From a bacterium (GTDB lineage: Bacteria; Desulfobacterota; Binatia; Binatales; Binataceae), in the NCBI GenBank assembly GCA_014896235.1, contig JADBKU010000030.1, positions 41,845 to 105,844 on the forward strand: DNA of 64,000 nucleotides, read 5' to 3'. Shown piece by piece: positions 1 to 8,799 of the stretch; positions within the stretch are counted from its first letter, which is position 1; every line of letters starts with the position of its first letter. A model generated the notes under the pieces. It did not search any database, had not been told where the DNA came from, and saw only the letters and a list, made by a program, of their open reading frames with translations. The position numbers and the translations under genes were made by a program.

Positions 1-406
1 GCGGCACGCCGAAGCGCCGGCAATAGACGCCGAAGACGGCGTCGCGCGCGGCGATCCTGAGATCGCACCACAGCGCCAATTCCAGTCCGCCAGCGACGGC
101 ATGCCCTTCGACCGCCGCGATCACCGGTTTGCCGAGCAGCATCCGGGTGCATCCGAGCGGGCCATCGCCGTCGGGCGCGACCCGGTTGCCGCGATCGCTG
201 GCGACCGCCTTGAGGTCGGCGCCGGCGCAGAACGCGCCGCCCGTTCCGGTCAGGATCGCCACGTTCAGCGCCGGGTCCGCGTCGAAGCGCCGGAACGCCT
301 CCGCGAGCGCGTCGGCGGTCGGCCGATCCACGGCGTTGCGCACTTCGGGCCGGTTGATGGCGACGACCGCGATCGCGCCAGAACTCTCGAACGTGACAGT
401 GGACAT
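1..406 (-). CDS. Enoyl-CoA hydratase/isomerase (crotonase) family protein, 3' end outside window
   Basis: The first 135 residues of a crotonase-fold protein are visible; the C-terminal half lies beyond position 1. The segment AFCAGADLKA and the block GGLELALWCDLRIA are the two oxyanion-hole regions of the family, and the first catalytic-type Glu (GGLELAL) is present. The ATG at 406 follows a strong AGGAGG ribosome binding site on the minus strand. Members hydrate or isomerise enoyl-CoA thioesters in the cytosol, usually in beta-oxidation or aromatic-acid degradation. It is divergent from a second crotonase at 595, so the 190 bp between them should hold both promoters. The substrate cannot be told from this part. 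Confidence 0.9.
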   Translation of the reverse strand, partial: MSTVTFESSGAIAVVAINRPEVRNAVDRPTADALAEAFRRFDADPALNVAILTGTGGAFCAGADLKAVASDRGNRVAPDGDGPLGCTRMLLGKPVIAAVEGHAVAGGLELALWCDLRIAARDAVFGVYCRRFGVP

Positions 407-594
407 CCGACGACCTCCTGCGGCGGCGCGGCGCGCCGCCTGGATTCGGCCTTTTCGATAGCATGCGCGGGCGCGCGGAAAAATCCGCGCCGCGCGCTTG
501 GCGCCGCGCGCCGATCGGCGCGACAATCGCGGTCGCGGCGGATCGTTTCGCGCTGGCGGGCGCGTCCGCCGGCGCGAACCTGTGGAGGCTTCCG

Positions 595-1410
595 ATGGCT
601 TACAAGAATCTGCTTTACGAAAAGAGCGGCCGGGTCGCGAAAATCACCCTCGACCGCCCGCAATACCGCAACGCCCAATCGACCGCGCTGCTCAAGGAGT
701 TGGACCGCGCCTTCGCCGAAGCGGCCGACGATCGCGAAGTGCGCGTGGTGATTCTGGCCGGCGCCGGCGATCATTTTTCGTCCGGCCACGACCTCGGCAC
801 GCCGGAGGAAAAGGCCGATCCGTCGAGCTATATCAACGTGCGCGGGCTGGCCAACCGGCACTGGAAATCGTGGGAGATTTTTCTCGACAATACGCTGCGC
901 TGGCGCGACCTGCCGAAGGCGACGATCGCGCAGGTGCAGGGCTATTGCATATTCGGCGGATATATGTTCGCTTCGGCGATGGACCTGATCGTCGCGGCGG
1001 ACGACGCGATGTTCCTGCCGTCGCTGACGCAGTATTTCTCGGCGCCGTGGGATCTCGGTCCGCGCAAGGCCAAGGAAATACTTTTCCAGAGCCGGTTTAT
1101 CGACGCGCGCGAAGCCGAGCGGCTGGGCCTGGTGAACATGGTCGCGCCGCGCGCCGAGCTGGAGCGCGTGACGGCGGAGCTGGCGGCGCGCATCGCCGAA
1201 AGCGACGAATTCCAGCTCCGGATGGTTAAATTCGCGATCAATCAGGCGCAGGACGCGATGGGGTTCCGGACCGCGGTGCGCAACGCCCATTCGCATCATT
1301 TTCTCGGCCGGATGCCGGCGTACAACAAAATCGATCAGGGCGAGGAGGCGCGGCCGAAGCGCCTGCCCGGCGTCGAGCAGGCGATCCGCAAGATGGGCGG
1401 CCATAAATAG
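595..1410 (+). CDS. Divergent crotonase-fold protein (enoyl-CoA hydratase family) lacking usual catalytic Glu
   Basis: A 271-residue protein of crotonase length. The start MAYKNLLY at 595 was chosen because a TGGAGG site precedes it by 7 bases; the open frame extends further upstream without support. The first oxyanion region HFSSGHDLG is clear. Where active hydratases have GGG-x-E-LA this protein reads FGGYMFAS, and the second Glu site (PE-x-G-LG in active enzymes) reads SLTQYFSAPW, so both acid/base Glu appear to be replaced. The C-terminal tail carries a His-rich segment HSHHFLG. It may catalyse a different CoA-ester reaction or need fewer catalytic groups. Family assignment is firm; the reaction is unknown. 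Confidence 0.88.
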   Translation: MAYKNLLYEKSGRVAKITLDRPQYRNAQSTALLKELDRAFAEAADDREVRVVILAGAGDHFSSGHDLGTPEEKADPSSYINVRGLANRHWKSWEIFLDNTLRWRDLPKATIAQVQGYCIFGGYMFASAMDLIVAADDAMFLPSLTQYFSAPWDLGPRKAKEILFQSRFIDAREAERLGLVNMVAPRAELERVTAELAARIAESDEFQLRMVKFAINQAQDAMGFRTAVRNAHSHHFLGRMPAYNKIDQGEEARPKRLPGVEQAIRKMGGHK

Positions 1411-1472
1411 CAACTTGCGCCGAAATAGTATTCAATCAAATCTCAGTAGAACATGACTTCAGGGAGACCGAG

Positions 1473-1868
1473 ATGAGCGCGGCGGACAACAAGAAACTGA
1501 TTAGCGACGCCTTCGCGGCGTGGGCGCGCGGAGACGGCAATGCGTTTTTCAACCTGCTGGCGGAGGACGTGCGCTGGACCGTGATCGGCGGCACGCCGGT
1601 GTCGCGGACCTATACGAGCCGCGACGCCTTCGTCGAGGGCGCGGTCAAGCCGCTCACCGCGAAGTTGGCCGGGCCGATCGTGCCGACGGTGCGCGATATT
1701 ATCGCGGAAGGCGACAAGCTGGTCTTGCAGTGGGACGGCCGTTCGTCGGGCAAAAACGGCGCGATTTATCATCAGACGTATTGCTGGGTGATGCGTTTCG
1801 AGAATGGCAAGATTCGCGAGGGCACGGCCTACCTCGACACGGCGCTAATCGATCAACTCTGGGCCTGA
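1473..1868 (+). CDS. SnoaL/NTF2-like fold protein (ketosteroid isomerase related)
   Basis: A 131-residue protein preceded by an AGGGAG site. The N-terminal helix pattern (LISDAFAAWARGDGNAFFNLL), the segment DVRWTVIGGTPVSR and the closing strands WVMRFENGKIREGTAYLDT are typical of the SnoaL-like branch of the NTF2 fold, which forms small cone-shaped barrels for hydrophobic ligands. Such proteins serve as isomerases, cyclases or binding proteins; none of these can be chosen from the sequence. It starts 62 bases after the crotonase and may be co-transcribed with it. Confidence 0.82.
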   Translation: MSAADNKKLISDAFAAWARGDGNAFFNLLAEDVRWTVIGGTPVSRTYTSRDAFVEGAVKPLTAKLAGPIVPTVRDIIAEGDKLVLQWDGRSSGKNGAIYHQTYCWVMRFENGKIREGTAYLDTALIDQLWA

Positions 1869-1931
1869 AGACCGCCGCGCGGCGCAAATAATCACCGCGG
1901 GCGTTAGTTACGAAGTGGAGGCAAAAGCCGG

Positions 1932-2168
1932 ATGCGGATGAGATATCGGTCGGTCGGACTCGCGGCCGCGTTTGGTCTCGCGCTCGCGGCAAGCGCATGC
2001 GGACCGGATTCCAGTTCAGTCGGCGCCAGACCGCCGTGCGCCGCTTACCATTCGGCCAGCTCGGGCGGCCTTCCCGCGGGAGTCGGCTTCGATCCTTGCG
2101 GCCACTTTGGGGCGCACTTTAGCCGCGGATATTTTTTGCGGTCGAGTATGGCTCCGCCGCCGCGCTGA
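1932..2168 (+). CDS. Candidate small lipoprotein, 78 aa
   Basis: An open frame with a TGGAGG site about 10 bases before its ATG. The N terminus MRMRYRSVGLAAAFGLALAASACG looks like a lipoprotein signal: basic start, hydrophobic core and a Cys at residue 23 after A-S-A. The mature part is low in complexity, with further Cys residues and no recognised domain. The lipobox lacks the preferred Leu at -3 and the C-terminal half looks poorly constrained, so this may be a decayed gene rather than an intact one. Confidence 0.42.
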   Translation: MRMRYRSVGLAAAFGLALAASACGPDSSSVGARPPCAAYHSASSGGLPAGVGFDPCGHFGAHFSRGYFLRSSMAPPPR

Positions 2169-2312
2169 CCGGCCGTCCGGGCGGGAGCGAGCGTCGCATG
2201 CGCCCCGGACGGTCTGCTGCTTCGTATCGCGACGACGGCTAAAATTGAATCAGCCGAAATAAGCCGCAATCAATCGCCATAAGCCGTGGCCGGCTTTCGG
2301 CCGGAAACAGCC

Positions 2313-3001
2313 ATGCATACAAGTCGCGAAGCGGATCGGCGCGCCCGGCGCAACTCCGTTCATGCCGGCGCGGAACGTCGCGCGGCGCCGGATCGCGCCG
2401 CGGCGCTGGGTCAGTACCGGGCGCGCGCCGCGGTGTACGATTTCGAGATCTCCGCGGTCGAGCCGATGCGGCGGCGGGCGATCGAGCGGCTCGGCTTGAG
2501 CGCGGGCGAGGTCGTGATCGACGCCGGATGCGGCACGGGGCTGAGCCTGATCGCGCTGGCGCGCGCGGTCGGCGAGAGCGGCGCGGTAATCGGCGTCGAA
2601 CAATCGCCGGAAATGATCCGGCGCGCGCGCGATCGAATCGCGGCGGCGAGACTGACAACGTGACGCTGGTCAACGCGCCCGGAGAAGAGGCCGAAATTCC
2701 GCGCACGGCCGACGCCCTGCTGTTCCATTTCACGCACGACTTGATGCAGATCGAGGCGGCCGTCGCGCGCCTGATGGCGGCGGTCAGGCCGGGCGGCCGG
2801 GTGGTCGCGACGGGATTGAAGTGGGCGCCGTGGTGGATGCCGGCGACGAATCTGTTCGTTCGCGCAGCGGCGCTGCGCTCGGTAACGACGCTGGCTGGAC
2901 TCGACTATCCGTGGCGCAACCTGACGCCTTATTTGGCCGGCATGGTGGTCGAGGCGGGCTACGGCGGCGGAACTTACTTAGCCTACGGAACGCGCAAATG
3001 A
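2313..3001 (+). pseudogene. Class I SAM-dependent methyltransferase split by a -1 frameshift
   Basis: Two overlapping frames together give one methyltransferase. Frame one (from ATG 2313, or GTG 2286) holds the SAM motif VVIDAGCGTGLSL and the acidic loop IGVEQSPEM and stops at 2663. The other frame continues with VTLVNAPGEEAEIP and the post-motif region VRPGGRVVATGLKWAPWW to the stop at 3001. Inserting one G after position 2654 (CTG-ACA to CTG-GAC) restores a continuous protein reading AARLDNVTLV across the join. The stop overlaps the start of the next gene as ATGA, so it was built as an operon with the hydrolase. It is either a recent inactivation or an assembly error. Confidence 0.8.
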
Positions 3002-3702
3002 ACGGCGAAAGTGATGGGCAGGAGGACTCGATCGGCGCTGTGCCGCCGGCCGCAATCCTGCGCATGATCCTTGGCGCGCTTGGCGCGACCGTGGTTTTCG
3101 GACTTGCGGCCGAAGCCGTTCAGGCGGCGCTCGAGTACGGGCGGCTGGCCGCCGATCCGGTCTTCCACGGATGGAACGCGCCGCATGGCGACGGGCGGCC
3201 CGTGATCGCGATTCCGGGCTTTCTCGGCAGCGACGGTTATCTGGGAACGCTGCGCGGCTGGCTCGGGCGAATCGGCTACCGGCCGTTTGAATCGGGATTG
3301 CGCCGCAACACCGGATTCAACGCCGCGCTGCTGGCTGAAATCGAGCAACGGACGGCCGAAGCCGCTCGCGCATCGGGAGGTCCGGTCGCGCTGGTCGGCC
3401 ACAGCCTGGGCGGCGTTTACGCCCGCGCAATCGCGCGCCGGCGGCCGGAACTGGTGAGCGACGTGATCACGCTGGGTTCGCCCCTCGGACTTGACGCCGG
3501 CCCGATTCCGGCTTCGGTTAGATTCACGGCAATCTATACGCGCGCCGATCGAATCGTGCGCTATCCGCGCGCGCTGGCGCCGGGACCAGGCGCACGCAAC
3601 GTCGAGGCCGGCGGATCGCATGTTGGCATGGCCTTCAACGCCGAGGTTTATCGCGCGATCGCGGCCGCGCTGGCCGGCAGCCGCCACGTCTCGTCCGCAT
3701 AA
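2998..3702 (+). CDS. Alpha/beta hydrolase, lipase/esterase-like
   Basis: A 234-residue protein starting in an ATGA overlap with the preceding methyltransferase frame. The region [15 protein letters not shown] is an oxyanion-loop-like segment (PGF) and [10 protein letters not shown] holds the nucleophile Ser of the GxSxG elbow. The segment [12 protein letters not shown] carries a plausible catalytic Asp and AGGSHVGM a plausible His. An N-terminal hydrophobic stretch at about residues 20-42 may anchor it in the membrane. The fold resembles PGAP1/lipase-class-2 esterases. Substrate unknown. Confidence 0.82.
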   Translation: MNGESDGQEDSIGAVPPAAILRMILGALGATVVFGLAAEAVQAALEYGRLAADPVFHGWNAPHGDGRPVIAIPGFLGSDGYLGTLRGWLGRIGYRPFESGLRRNTGFNAALLAEIEQRTAEAARASGGPVALVGHSLGGVYARAIARRRPELVSDVITLGSPLGLDAGPIPASVRFTAIYTRADRIVRYPRALAPGPGARNVEAGGSHVGMAFNAEVYRAIAAALAGSRHVSSA

Positions 3703-3809
3703 TTCCAACCGCGCCCGCCCGCCGTCCTTGCGCGTGTGGTTTACAGCGCCGAACAAACGGGGCACGATTTTACCGCGGCGCGGGCCGATCGCCCGCGGCG
3801 CACGAACCG

Positions 3810-5168
3810 ATGGAACAAACGCCGGTAACGGTGATTGGCGCCGGACTCGCGGGCAGCGAGGCGGCGTGGCAGCTCGCGCGCCGCGGAATTCGTGTGCGGC
3901 TTTACGAGATGCGTCCGGTCGCCGCGACCGAGGCGCATCGGACGCCGTTCTTTGCCGAGCTGGTCTGCTCGAATTCGCTGCGCAACGCCTCGCTGGAGAC
4001 GGCGGTCGGCGTGCTGAAAGAGGAGATGCGGCGGCTCGGCTCGCTGATTATCGCGGCTGCCGATCGCGCGCGCGTTCCGGCCGGAGCGGCGCTCGCGGTG
4101 GATCGCGACGCCTTCGCGCGGTCCGTGACCGGCGCCCTAGAATCGCATCCGCTGGTCGAAGTGATCCGCGAAGAGGCGACCGCGATTCCCGCCGGCCGGG
4201 CGATTATCGCCACCGGACCGCTAACCAGTCCGGGGCTGGCGCGGGAATTGAACCGGATAATCGGCGAGAACCGGCTTTATTTTTACGACGCGATCGCGCC
4301 GATCGTGACCGCCGAATCGATCGATATGGCGGTCGCGTTCAAGGCGTCGCGATGGGGCGTCGGCGGCGACGACTACATCAATTGTCCGCTCGACGAAGCG
4401 CGCTATCACGAATTTATCGCGGCGGTGATGGCGGCGGATAAAGTCGCGGTCCATCCGTTTGAAAAACCGATCTATTTCGAGGGCTGCATGCCGATCGAGG
4501 AGATGGCGCGGCGCGGTCCGATGACGCTCGCGTTTGGCCCGATGAAGCCGGTCGGCCTGATCGATCCGCGCACGGGACAGCGGCCGTTCGCGGTCGTGCA
4601 GCTCCGCCAGGACGACAGCGCGGGGCGGCTTTACAATATCGTAGGTTTTCAAACCAAGATGACCTATCCGGAGCAGCGGCGGGTGTTGAGGATGATTCCG
4701 GGCCTTGAGCGGGCGGAATTCGTGCGGCTCGGCTCGCTCCATCGCAATACCTTTATCGATTCGCCGCGCCTGCTGCGGCCGACGCTGCAGTTGCGCGGAC
4801 GCGACGATCTGATGCTGGCCGGGCAGATGATCGGCGTCGAAGGGTACGTCGAATCGGCGGCGGCCGGGATGCTTGCGGGAATCAATCTGGCGCGGATCGC
4901 GAACGGCGGCGCGCCGTCCGCGCCGCCGCCGGAGAGCGCGCTCGGCTCGCTGATCGCGTACGTGACCGATCCGGCGCGCCGCGATTTCCAGCCGATGAAT
5001 GCGAATTTCGGACTGATGCCGCCGATTGCCGGACGCTTGCGCGGACGGGAGAAGAAAATCGCGATGGGCAGGCGGGCGCTCGCGGCGTTTGAGCAATGGA
5101 TTGCGCGCGAACGGCTTGAAGACGGATGCGGCGCCGTCGCATATCCGGACGAGGCGGTAACGGCGTGA
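3810..5168 (+). CDS. trmFO: Methylenetetrahydrofolate--tRNA-(uracil-5-)-methyltransferase TrmFO
   Basis: A 452-residue folate- and FAD-dependent enzyme that methylates U54 in the tRNA T-loop using methylene-THF and NAD(P)H. The N terminus has the FAD dinucleotide motif [12 protein letters not shown]; the hallmark VCSNSLRN carries the conserved Cys of the family, and the second conserved Cys sits in [15 protein letters not shown]. The C-terminal FAD region includes [19 protein letters not shown]. Length and all motifs fit the TrmFO/Gid family. Its last codon overlaps the GTG start of the next gene. Presence of TrmFO instead of TrmA is typical of Firmicutes, alpha- and deltaproteobacteria-like lineages. 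Confidence 0.97.
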   Translation: MEQTPVTVIGAGLAGSEAAWQLARRGIRVRLYEMRPVAATEAHRTPFFAELVCSNSLRNASLETAVGVLKEEMRRLGSLIIAAADRARVPAGAALAVDRDAFARSVTGALESHPLVEVIREEATAIPAGRAIIATGPLTSPGLARELNRIIGENRLYFYDAIAPIVTAESIDMAVAFKASRWGVGGDDYINCPLDEARYHEFIAAVMAADKVAVHPFEKPIYFEGCMPIEEMARRGPMTLAFGPMKPVGLIDPRTGQRPFAVVQLRQDDSAGRLYNIVGFQTKMTYPEQRRVLRMIPGLERAEFVRLGSLHRNTFIDSPRLLRPTLQLRGRDDLMLAGQMIGVEGYVESAAAGMLAGINLARIANGGAPSAPPPESALGSLIAYVTDPARRDFQPMNANFGLMPPIAGRLRGREKKIAMGRRALAAFEQWIARERLEDGCGAVAYPDEAVTA

Positions 5169-6094
5169 AGATTGGCGCGCTCGACGTCGGCAGCAACACA
5201 GTGCTGATGCTGGTCGCGGAAGCGACTGCGCCCGCGACGATCGCGAAGATCGCCGACATGAGCCGAATCACCCGGCTCGGACGCGGCGTTGACGCCGCTC
5301 GGGCGCTCGATCCCGAATCCGCCGCGCGCACCCTCGATACGATCGACGAATTCGCGTCGCGGGCGCGCGAGCTCGGCGCCGAGCGGATTTTAGCCGTCGC
5401 GACCGCCGCCTTGCGCGACGCGCGCGACGGCGCGGAATTTATCGCCCGCGTGAAACAACGGACGGGCGTGACCTTGGAAATAATCAGCGGCGAGAGCGAG
5501 GCGAGACTCTCGTGGCTGGCGGCGACGCGCGGCTTGAAAATCGATCCCTCGGAGCGCCTGCTGGTCGTCGATATTGGCGGCGGTTCGACCGAGCTGATTC
5601 GCGCCGAACCGGGCGCCACGCCCAATCTGACCAGCCTGCAGCTTGGATCGGTAAGATTGACCGAGCGAATCGTGCGCCACGATCCGCCGACCGCGCGCGA
5701 GGCCGCCGATCTCAGGCTTGCGTGCGACGAGTTGTTGCAAAAACTTGGATGGGAATTCGCGCCGTCGGTGATGGTTGGCATCGCCGGAACCGTGACGACG
5801 ATCTGCGCCGTGACGCTGGGACTGCATCATTACGACGCATCGCGGGTCCATGGCTATCGGCTGGCGCGCGCGCAGGTGCTGGAGGCGATCGCGCGCTTCG
5901 GCGCTGTGACGCTGGAAGAGCGGCGCAAGATGCCAGGGCTGGAGCCGGGGCGCGCGGACGTCATTTTCGCGGGCGCGGCGATCCTGGAACGGGTTATGGA
6001 GCATTTCGGGCTGGATGAAGTAATCGTAAGCGACCAGGGGGTGCGCTGGGGCCTCGTTTGGCAGGCGCTCGATCAGATGGCGGCGGCGCGCTGA
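5165..6094 (+). CDS. Ppx/GppA family phosphatase (exopolyphosphatase / pppGpp phosphohydrolase)
   Basis: A 309-residue protein of the ASKHA fold starting with GTG in a GTGA overlap with trmFO. Motifs are [12 protein letters not shown] (phosphate 1), SGESEARLS, and [11 protein letters not shown] (phosphate 2), followed by [11 protein letters not shown] and the C-terminal FAGAAIL. It is the short, two-domain type without an HD extension. Family members hydrolyse polyphosphate or convert pppGpp to ppGpp in the cytosol. The window also encodes a bifunctional SpoT, which makes a role in alarmone metabolism possible, but the sequence does not decide between Ppx and GppA. Confidence 0.92.
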   Translation: MKIGALDVGSNTVLMLVAEATAPATIAKIADMSRITRLGRGVDAARALDPESAARTLDTIDEFASRARELGAERILAVATAALRDARDGAEFIARVKQRTGVTLEIISGESEARLSWLAATRGLKIDPSERLLVVDIGGGSTELIRAEPGATPNLTSLQLGSVRLTERIVRHDPPTAREAADLRLACDELLQKLGWEFAPSVMVGIAGTVTTICAVTLGLHHYDASRVHGYRLARAQVLEAIARFGAVTLEERRKMPGLEPGRADVIFAGAAILERVMEHFGLDEVIVSDQGVRWGLVWQALDQMAAAR

Positions 6095-6138
6095 AGCGCG
6101 CCGCCGCGCCAAACGAAGCACAGATCGCCTGGATTGCG

Positions 6139-6408
6139 ATGACGAAGGCCGAATTAATCGAAGCGGTGGCGAAATCGACGCGCCAGCAAAAAAAGGCGGT
6201 CGCGCTCATTATCGAGCTCGCGTTCGATCAGATTGCGCGCGCGATCCGTCGCGACAAGCGTTTCGTGATGCCCGGCTTCGGAACATTTTCCGTCCGGCGC
6301 CATAAAGCGCGTGCGGGATTCAATCCGCGCACCAACGCGCCGATGACGATCCCGGCGACCCGGACGGTCGGGTTTCGTCCCGCGCCCAAGCTGAAGAAGG
6401 GACTTTAG
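6139..6408 (+). CDS. HU/IHF-family DNA-binding protein
   Basis: An 89-residue nucleoid protein starting MTKAELIEAVAKSTR. The signature GFGTFSVRRHKARAGFNPRT is the base of the DNA-bending beta arm with its usual Arg and Pro-adjacent residues, and the C-terminal VGFRPAPKLKKGL closes the saddle. Length matches HU (about 90). The open frame can be read from 6058, but that would extend into the upstream gene's C terminus; the ATG at 6139 gives the normal HU N terminus. It binds and bends DNA as a dimer. Confidence 0.95.
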   Translation: MTKAELIEAVAKSTRQQKKAVALIIELAFDQIARAIRRDKRFVMPGFGTFSVRRHKARAGFNPRTNAPMTIPATRTVGFRPAPKLKKGL

Positions 6409-6456
6409 CGCGCGATCGATGGAATCATCCCGCCCTGCGCCGGCCAATCCCGATCG

Positions 6457-7890
6457 ATGAAGCGGGGCCGCTTATATCCCCTTTCCATTCTGGCGTTGGC
6501 GCTCGTGGCGGGCGGTTTTCTGCGCTTCTATCGGTTGGACGCTTTCGAGATGTCCGCGGACGAAGGCGCCTCGTGGGCGGCCGCCGCGGCGCCGTCGCTG
6601 TCCGCGGTGCTGCGCGCGCAGGTCGTGCTGAATCCGGGCAAGGCGGGATTGCACGACCTGGCGTTGCATCTGTGGATGCGCGCCTTCGGCGACGGGCTGA
6701 GCGCGATGAGAGCGCTGTCGGCGGTCGCGGGCACGCTCGCTGTGGCGCTGGTGTTCCTGCTCACGCGCGAGACGTTCGCGCCGCCGTCCGGCGCCGACGA
6801 GTCGGCCGCGCCGCTGCCGGCGGAGGCGCGCGATTTGGCCGCCGCGCTTGCGGCACTGCTGTTCGCCGTGAATCTGGTGATGGTCAAATACGCGCGTGAG
6901 GCGCGGATGTATCCGCTCGAAATCGACGCTGTAATCGGCGCCGCCTACTGCGTGATTTGCGGAATGAACCGCGGCGGCTGGATCTGGCCGGCGTTGGCGG
7001 CGATCTGCGCGGCGTTGGCGATCGCCGCGCATCTGACGGCGCTTGCGGCGTTGGGAGCGATCGGGCTCTGGTTGCTTTATATTTTTCTTCAAGCGCAGGG
7101 CGGCGCTAAATCCGCCGCAACCAGCGCGCGGCGCGCGCTGGGAAATCTCGCCGCGCTGGCGGCGGGAGCGGCCTTGCTGGCGCCGCTCGCGCCGGCTGTG
7201 ATCGGGTCGGCGGCGCATGCCGCGGCGATCGGCGCGATCGGCTGGATCAAGCGGCCGGCGTGGTGGGCGCCCTTCGCTCTGTTCAACAAGGCCGCAGGAA
7301 CGTTCGCATTTCCGGTGTACGCGGCGCTCGCGGGATGGGGCGCGATCCGGTGCTGGCGGCAGGCCCGTGACCGCGTGCTCTTCGCCCTAATCTGGATGTG
7401 GGCGCCGCCGACGGTCGTGCTGGCGGCGTCATACATTCTTGAGCCGCTGTTTATGGAGCGTTATCTGATCGCGGTTTTCGTGCCATTTTTCATGCTCGCG
7501 GCGCTGGGAATCGTGGCGATTGAAAGCCGGCCGTCGCGGGGGCTGGCGTTGGGGCTGGCGCTGACGCTCGCCCTAGGTCATCTGTGGGCGTGGTCGCGCA
7601 AAGCCCATGACGTGCAATGGCGGGAGGCGGCGATGGCGGCGCGGTATCGATGCGCCGCGGGTGAAGCGATCGTCGTCGCGCCCGGCTATGCCGACAACGT
7701 TGTGCGATACTATTTGCGCGGACTTAAGGACGGCCCGCGGGTGATTCCCGTGAACAAAGCGGCCGGAAGCGACGCGCGGGTCGCGATTCTCGGCGACGCC
7801 GGCGTTGCGCCGGAAGTCGCCGCCAGGGTCCGTGCCGAATATCCGCGAGTTGTGGCGCGTGATCGCGGGGTCGTGGTACGAGAACGATAA
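6457..7890 (+). CDS. Integral membrane GT-C glycosyltransferase (GT39/ArnT-like)
   Basis: A 477-residue multi-pass membrane protein. After the first membrane segment it has RFYRLDAFEMSADEG, the first-loop acidic motif of polyprenyl-phosphate-sugar-dependent GT-C enzymes, then a second loop with YAREARMYPLEID, which corresponds to the conserved AR-x-Y/MYP element of this family. About ten hydrophobic segments follow and a small soluble C-terminal part ends it. It should move a sugar from a lipid carrier to a periplasmic acceptor. It leads a run of closely spaced plus-strand genes to 12026. Donor and acceptor are unknown. Confidence 0.85.
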   Translation: MKRGRLYPLSILALALVAGGFLRFYRLDAFEMSADEGASWAAAAAPSLSAVLRAQVVLNPGKAGLHDLALHLWMRAFGDGLSAMRALSAVAGTLAVALVFLLTRETFAPPSGADESAAPLPAEARDLAAALAALLFAVNLVMVKYAREARMYPLEIDAVIGAAYCVICGMNRGGWIWPALAAICAALAIAAHLTALAALGAIGLWLLYIFLQAQGGAKSAATSARRALGNLAALAAGAALLAPLAPAVIGSAAHAAAIGAIGWIKRPAWWAPFALFNKAAGTFAFPVYAALAGWGAIRCWRQARDRVLFALIWMWAPPTVVLAASYILEPLFMERYLIAVFVPFFMLAALGIVAIESRPSRGLALGLALTLALGHLWAWSRKAHDVQWREAAMAARYRCAAGEAIVVAPGYADNVVRYYLRGLKDGPRVIPVNKAAGSDARVAILGDAGVAPEVAARVRAEYPRVVARDRGVVVRER

Positions 7891-7923
7891 TTTCGGCGGC
7901 GACCGATCAGGGAGACGAATCAG

Positions 7924-8784
7924 ATGGCGGAAAGTGCGGTTAGTCCGGAACGTTTGAAGGAAGAACAGCGGCGCGACTGGGACATTGCCGCGGCGGGTTG
8001 GAAGAAGTGGTGGCCGTTGTTTGAACAGTGTGCCAGCCATGTGAGCGAACGGTTGGTCGAACTGGCGGGAGTACGGCCGGGCGCGCGCGTGCTGGATATC
8101 GCGACCGGCAACGGCGAACCGGCTCTGACCGCGGCGCGGCGGGCCGCTCCCGCCGGTTTCGTGATCGCCACCGATCAATCGCCCGGGATGATCGCGATCG
8201 CGCGCGAGCGTGCGGCGGCCGCGGGCGTCGCCAACGTCGAGTTCCGCCAGATTGACGGAGAGAGTCTCGATATACCGGAGCGCGATTTTGACGCGGTGGT
8301 TTGCCGCTGGGGCCTGATGTTTATGCCGGACTATGCCGGCGCGGTGCGCGCGATCCATGCGCGCCTGAAACCCGGCGGCCGGTTCGCCACGGCCGTGTGG
8401 GCGGGCGCCGACCGCGTGCCGATGATCGCGATCGGCGCGGAAGCGGTGAGGCGGATTGCGGCGTTGCCGCCGCCGCCGCCCGACGCGCTCGGACCGCTCA
8501 GGCTCGCCGACGAGTCGCGCCTGCGCGCCGCGTTGAGCGCGGCCGGGTTCCGCGATATCGCCGTCGAGCGGATGATCGTCGAGTTCGTTTTCGATTCGCC
8601 CGAGGACTTTACGCAGATGCGCGTCGATGTCTCGGCGCAGTTCCACGCGCTGCTGGATCGGGTCAGCGCCGCCGAACGCGGCCGGATAATCGCGGCGGTC
8701 ACCGATGGCGCGCGCGCGTTTGTCGCGGCCGACGGTAAAGAACGCACACGCAACGAGACAATCTGCTTTTCGGCCGCTCGTTGA
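7924..8784 (+). CDS. Class I SAM-dependent methyltransferase
   Basis: A 286-residue soluble protein with the Methyltransf_11/25 pattern: motif I RVLDIATGNGEPAL, motif II IATDQSPGMI, the acidic DGESLDIPERDFD and motif IV-like VVCRWGLMFMPD, then LKPGGRFATAVWA. It resembles UbiE-type or small-molecule methyltransferases rather than RNA or protein ones. The ATG follows GGGAGACGAATCAG. It sits 33 bases after the GT-C gene and 15 bases before the tandem membrane proteins, so it may modify a glycan or lipid made by that cluster (inference). Confidence 0.88.
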   Translation: MAESAVSPERLKEEQRRDWDIAAAGWKKWWPLFEQCASHVSERLVELAGVRPGARVLDIATGNGEPALTAARRAAPAGFVIATDQSPGMIAIARERAAAAGVANVEFRQIDGESLDIPERDFDAVVCRWGLMFMPDYAGAVRAIHARLKPGGRFATAVWAGADRVPMIAIGAEAVRRIAALPPPPPDALGPLRLADESRLRAALSAAGFRDIAVERMIVEFVFDSPEDFTQMRVDVSAQFHALLDRVSAAERGRIIAAVTDGARAFVAADGKERTRNETICFSAAR

Positions 8785-8799
8785 GGCGATCGGGCGGCG

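Noticed and set aside
265..1413. Long minus-strand frame of 382 codons across the crotonase genes
   Set aside because: It is antisense to the well-supported gene at 595, shows Arg/His-rich composition with no domain, and is a usual shadow frame in GC-rich DNA.
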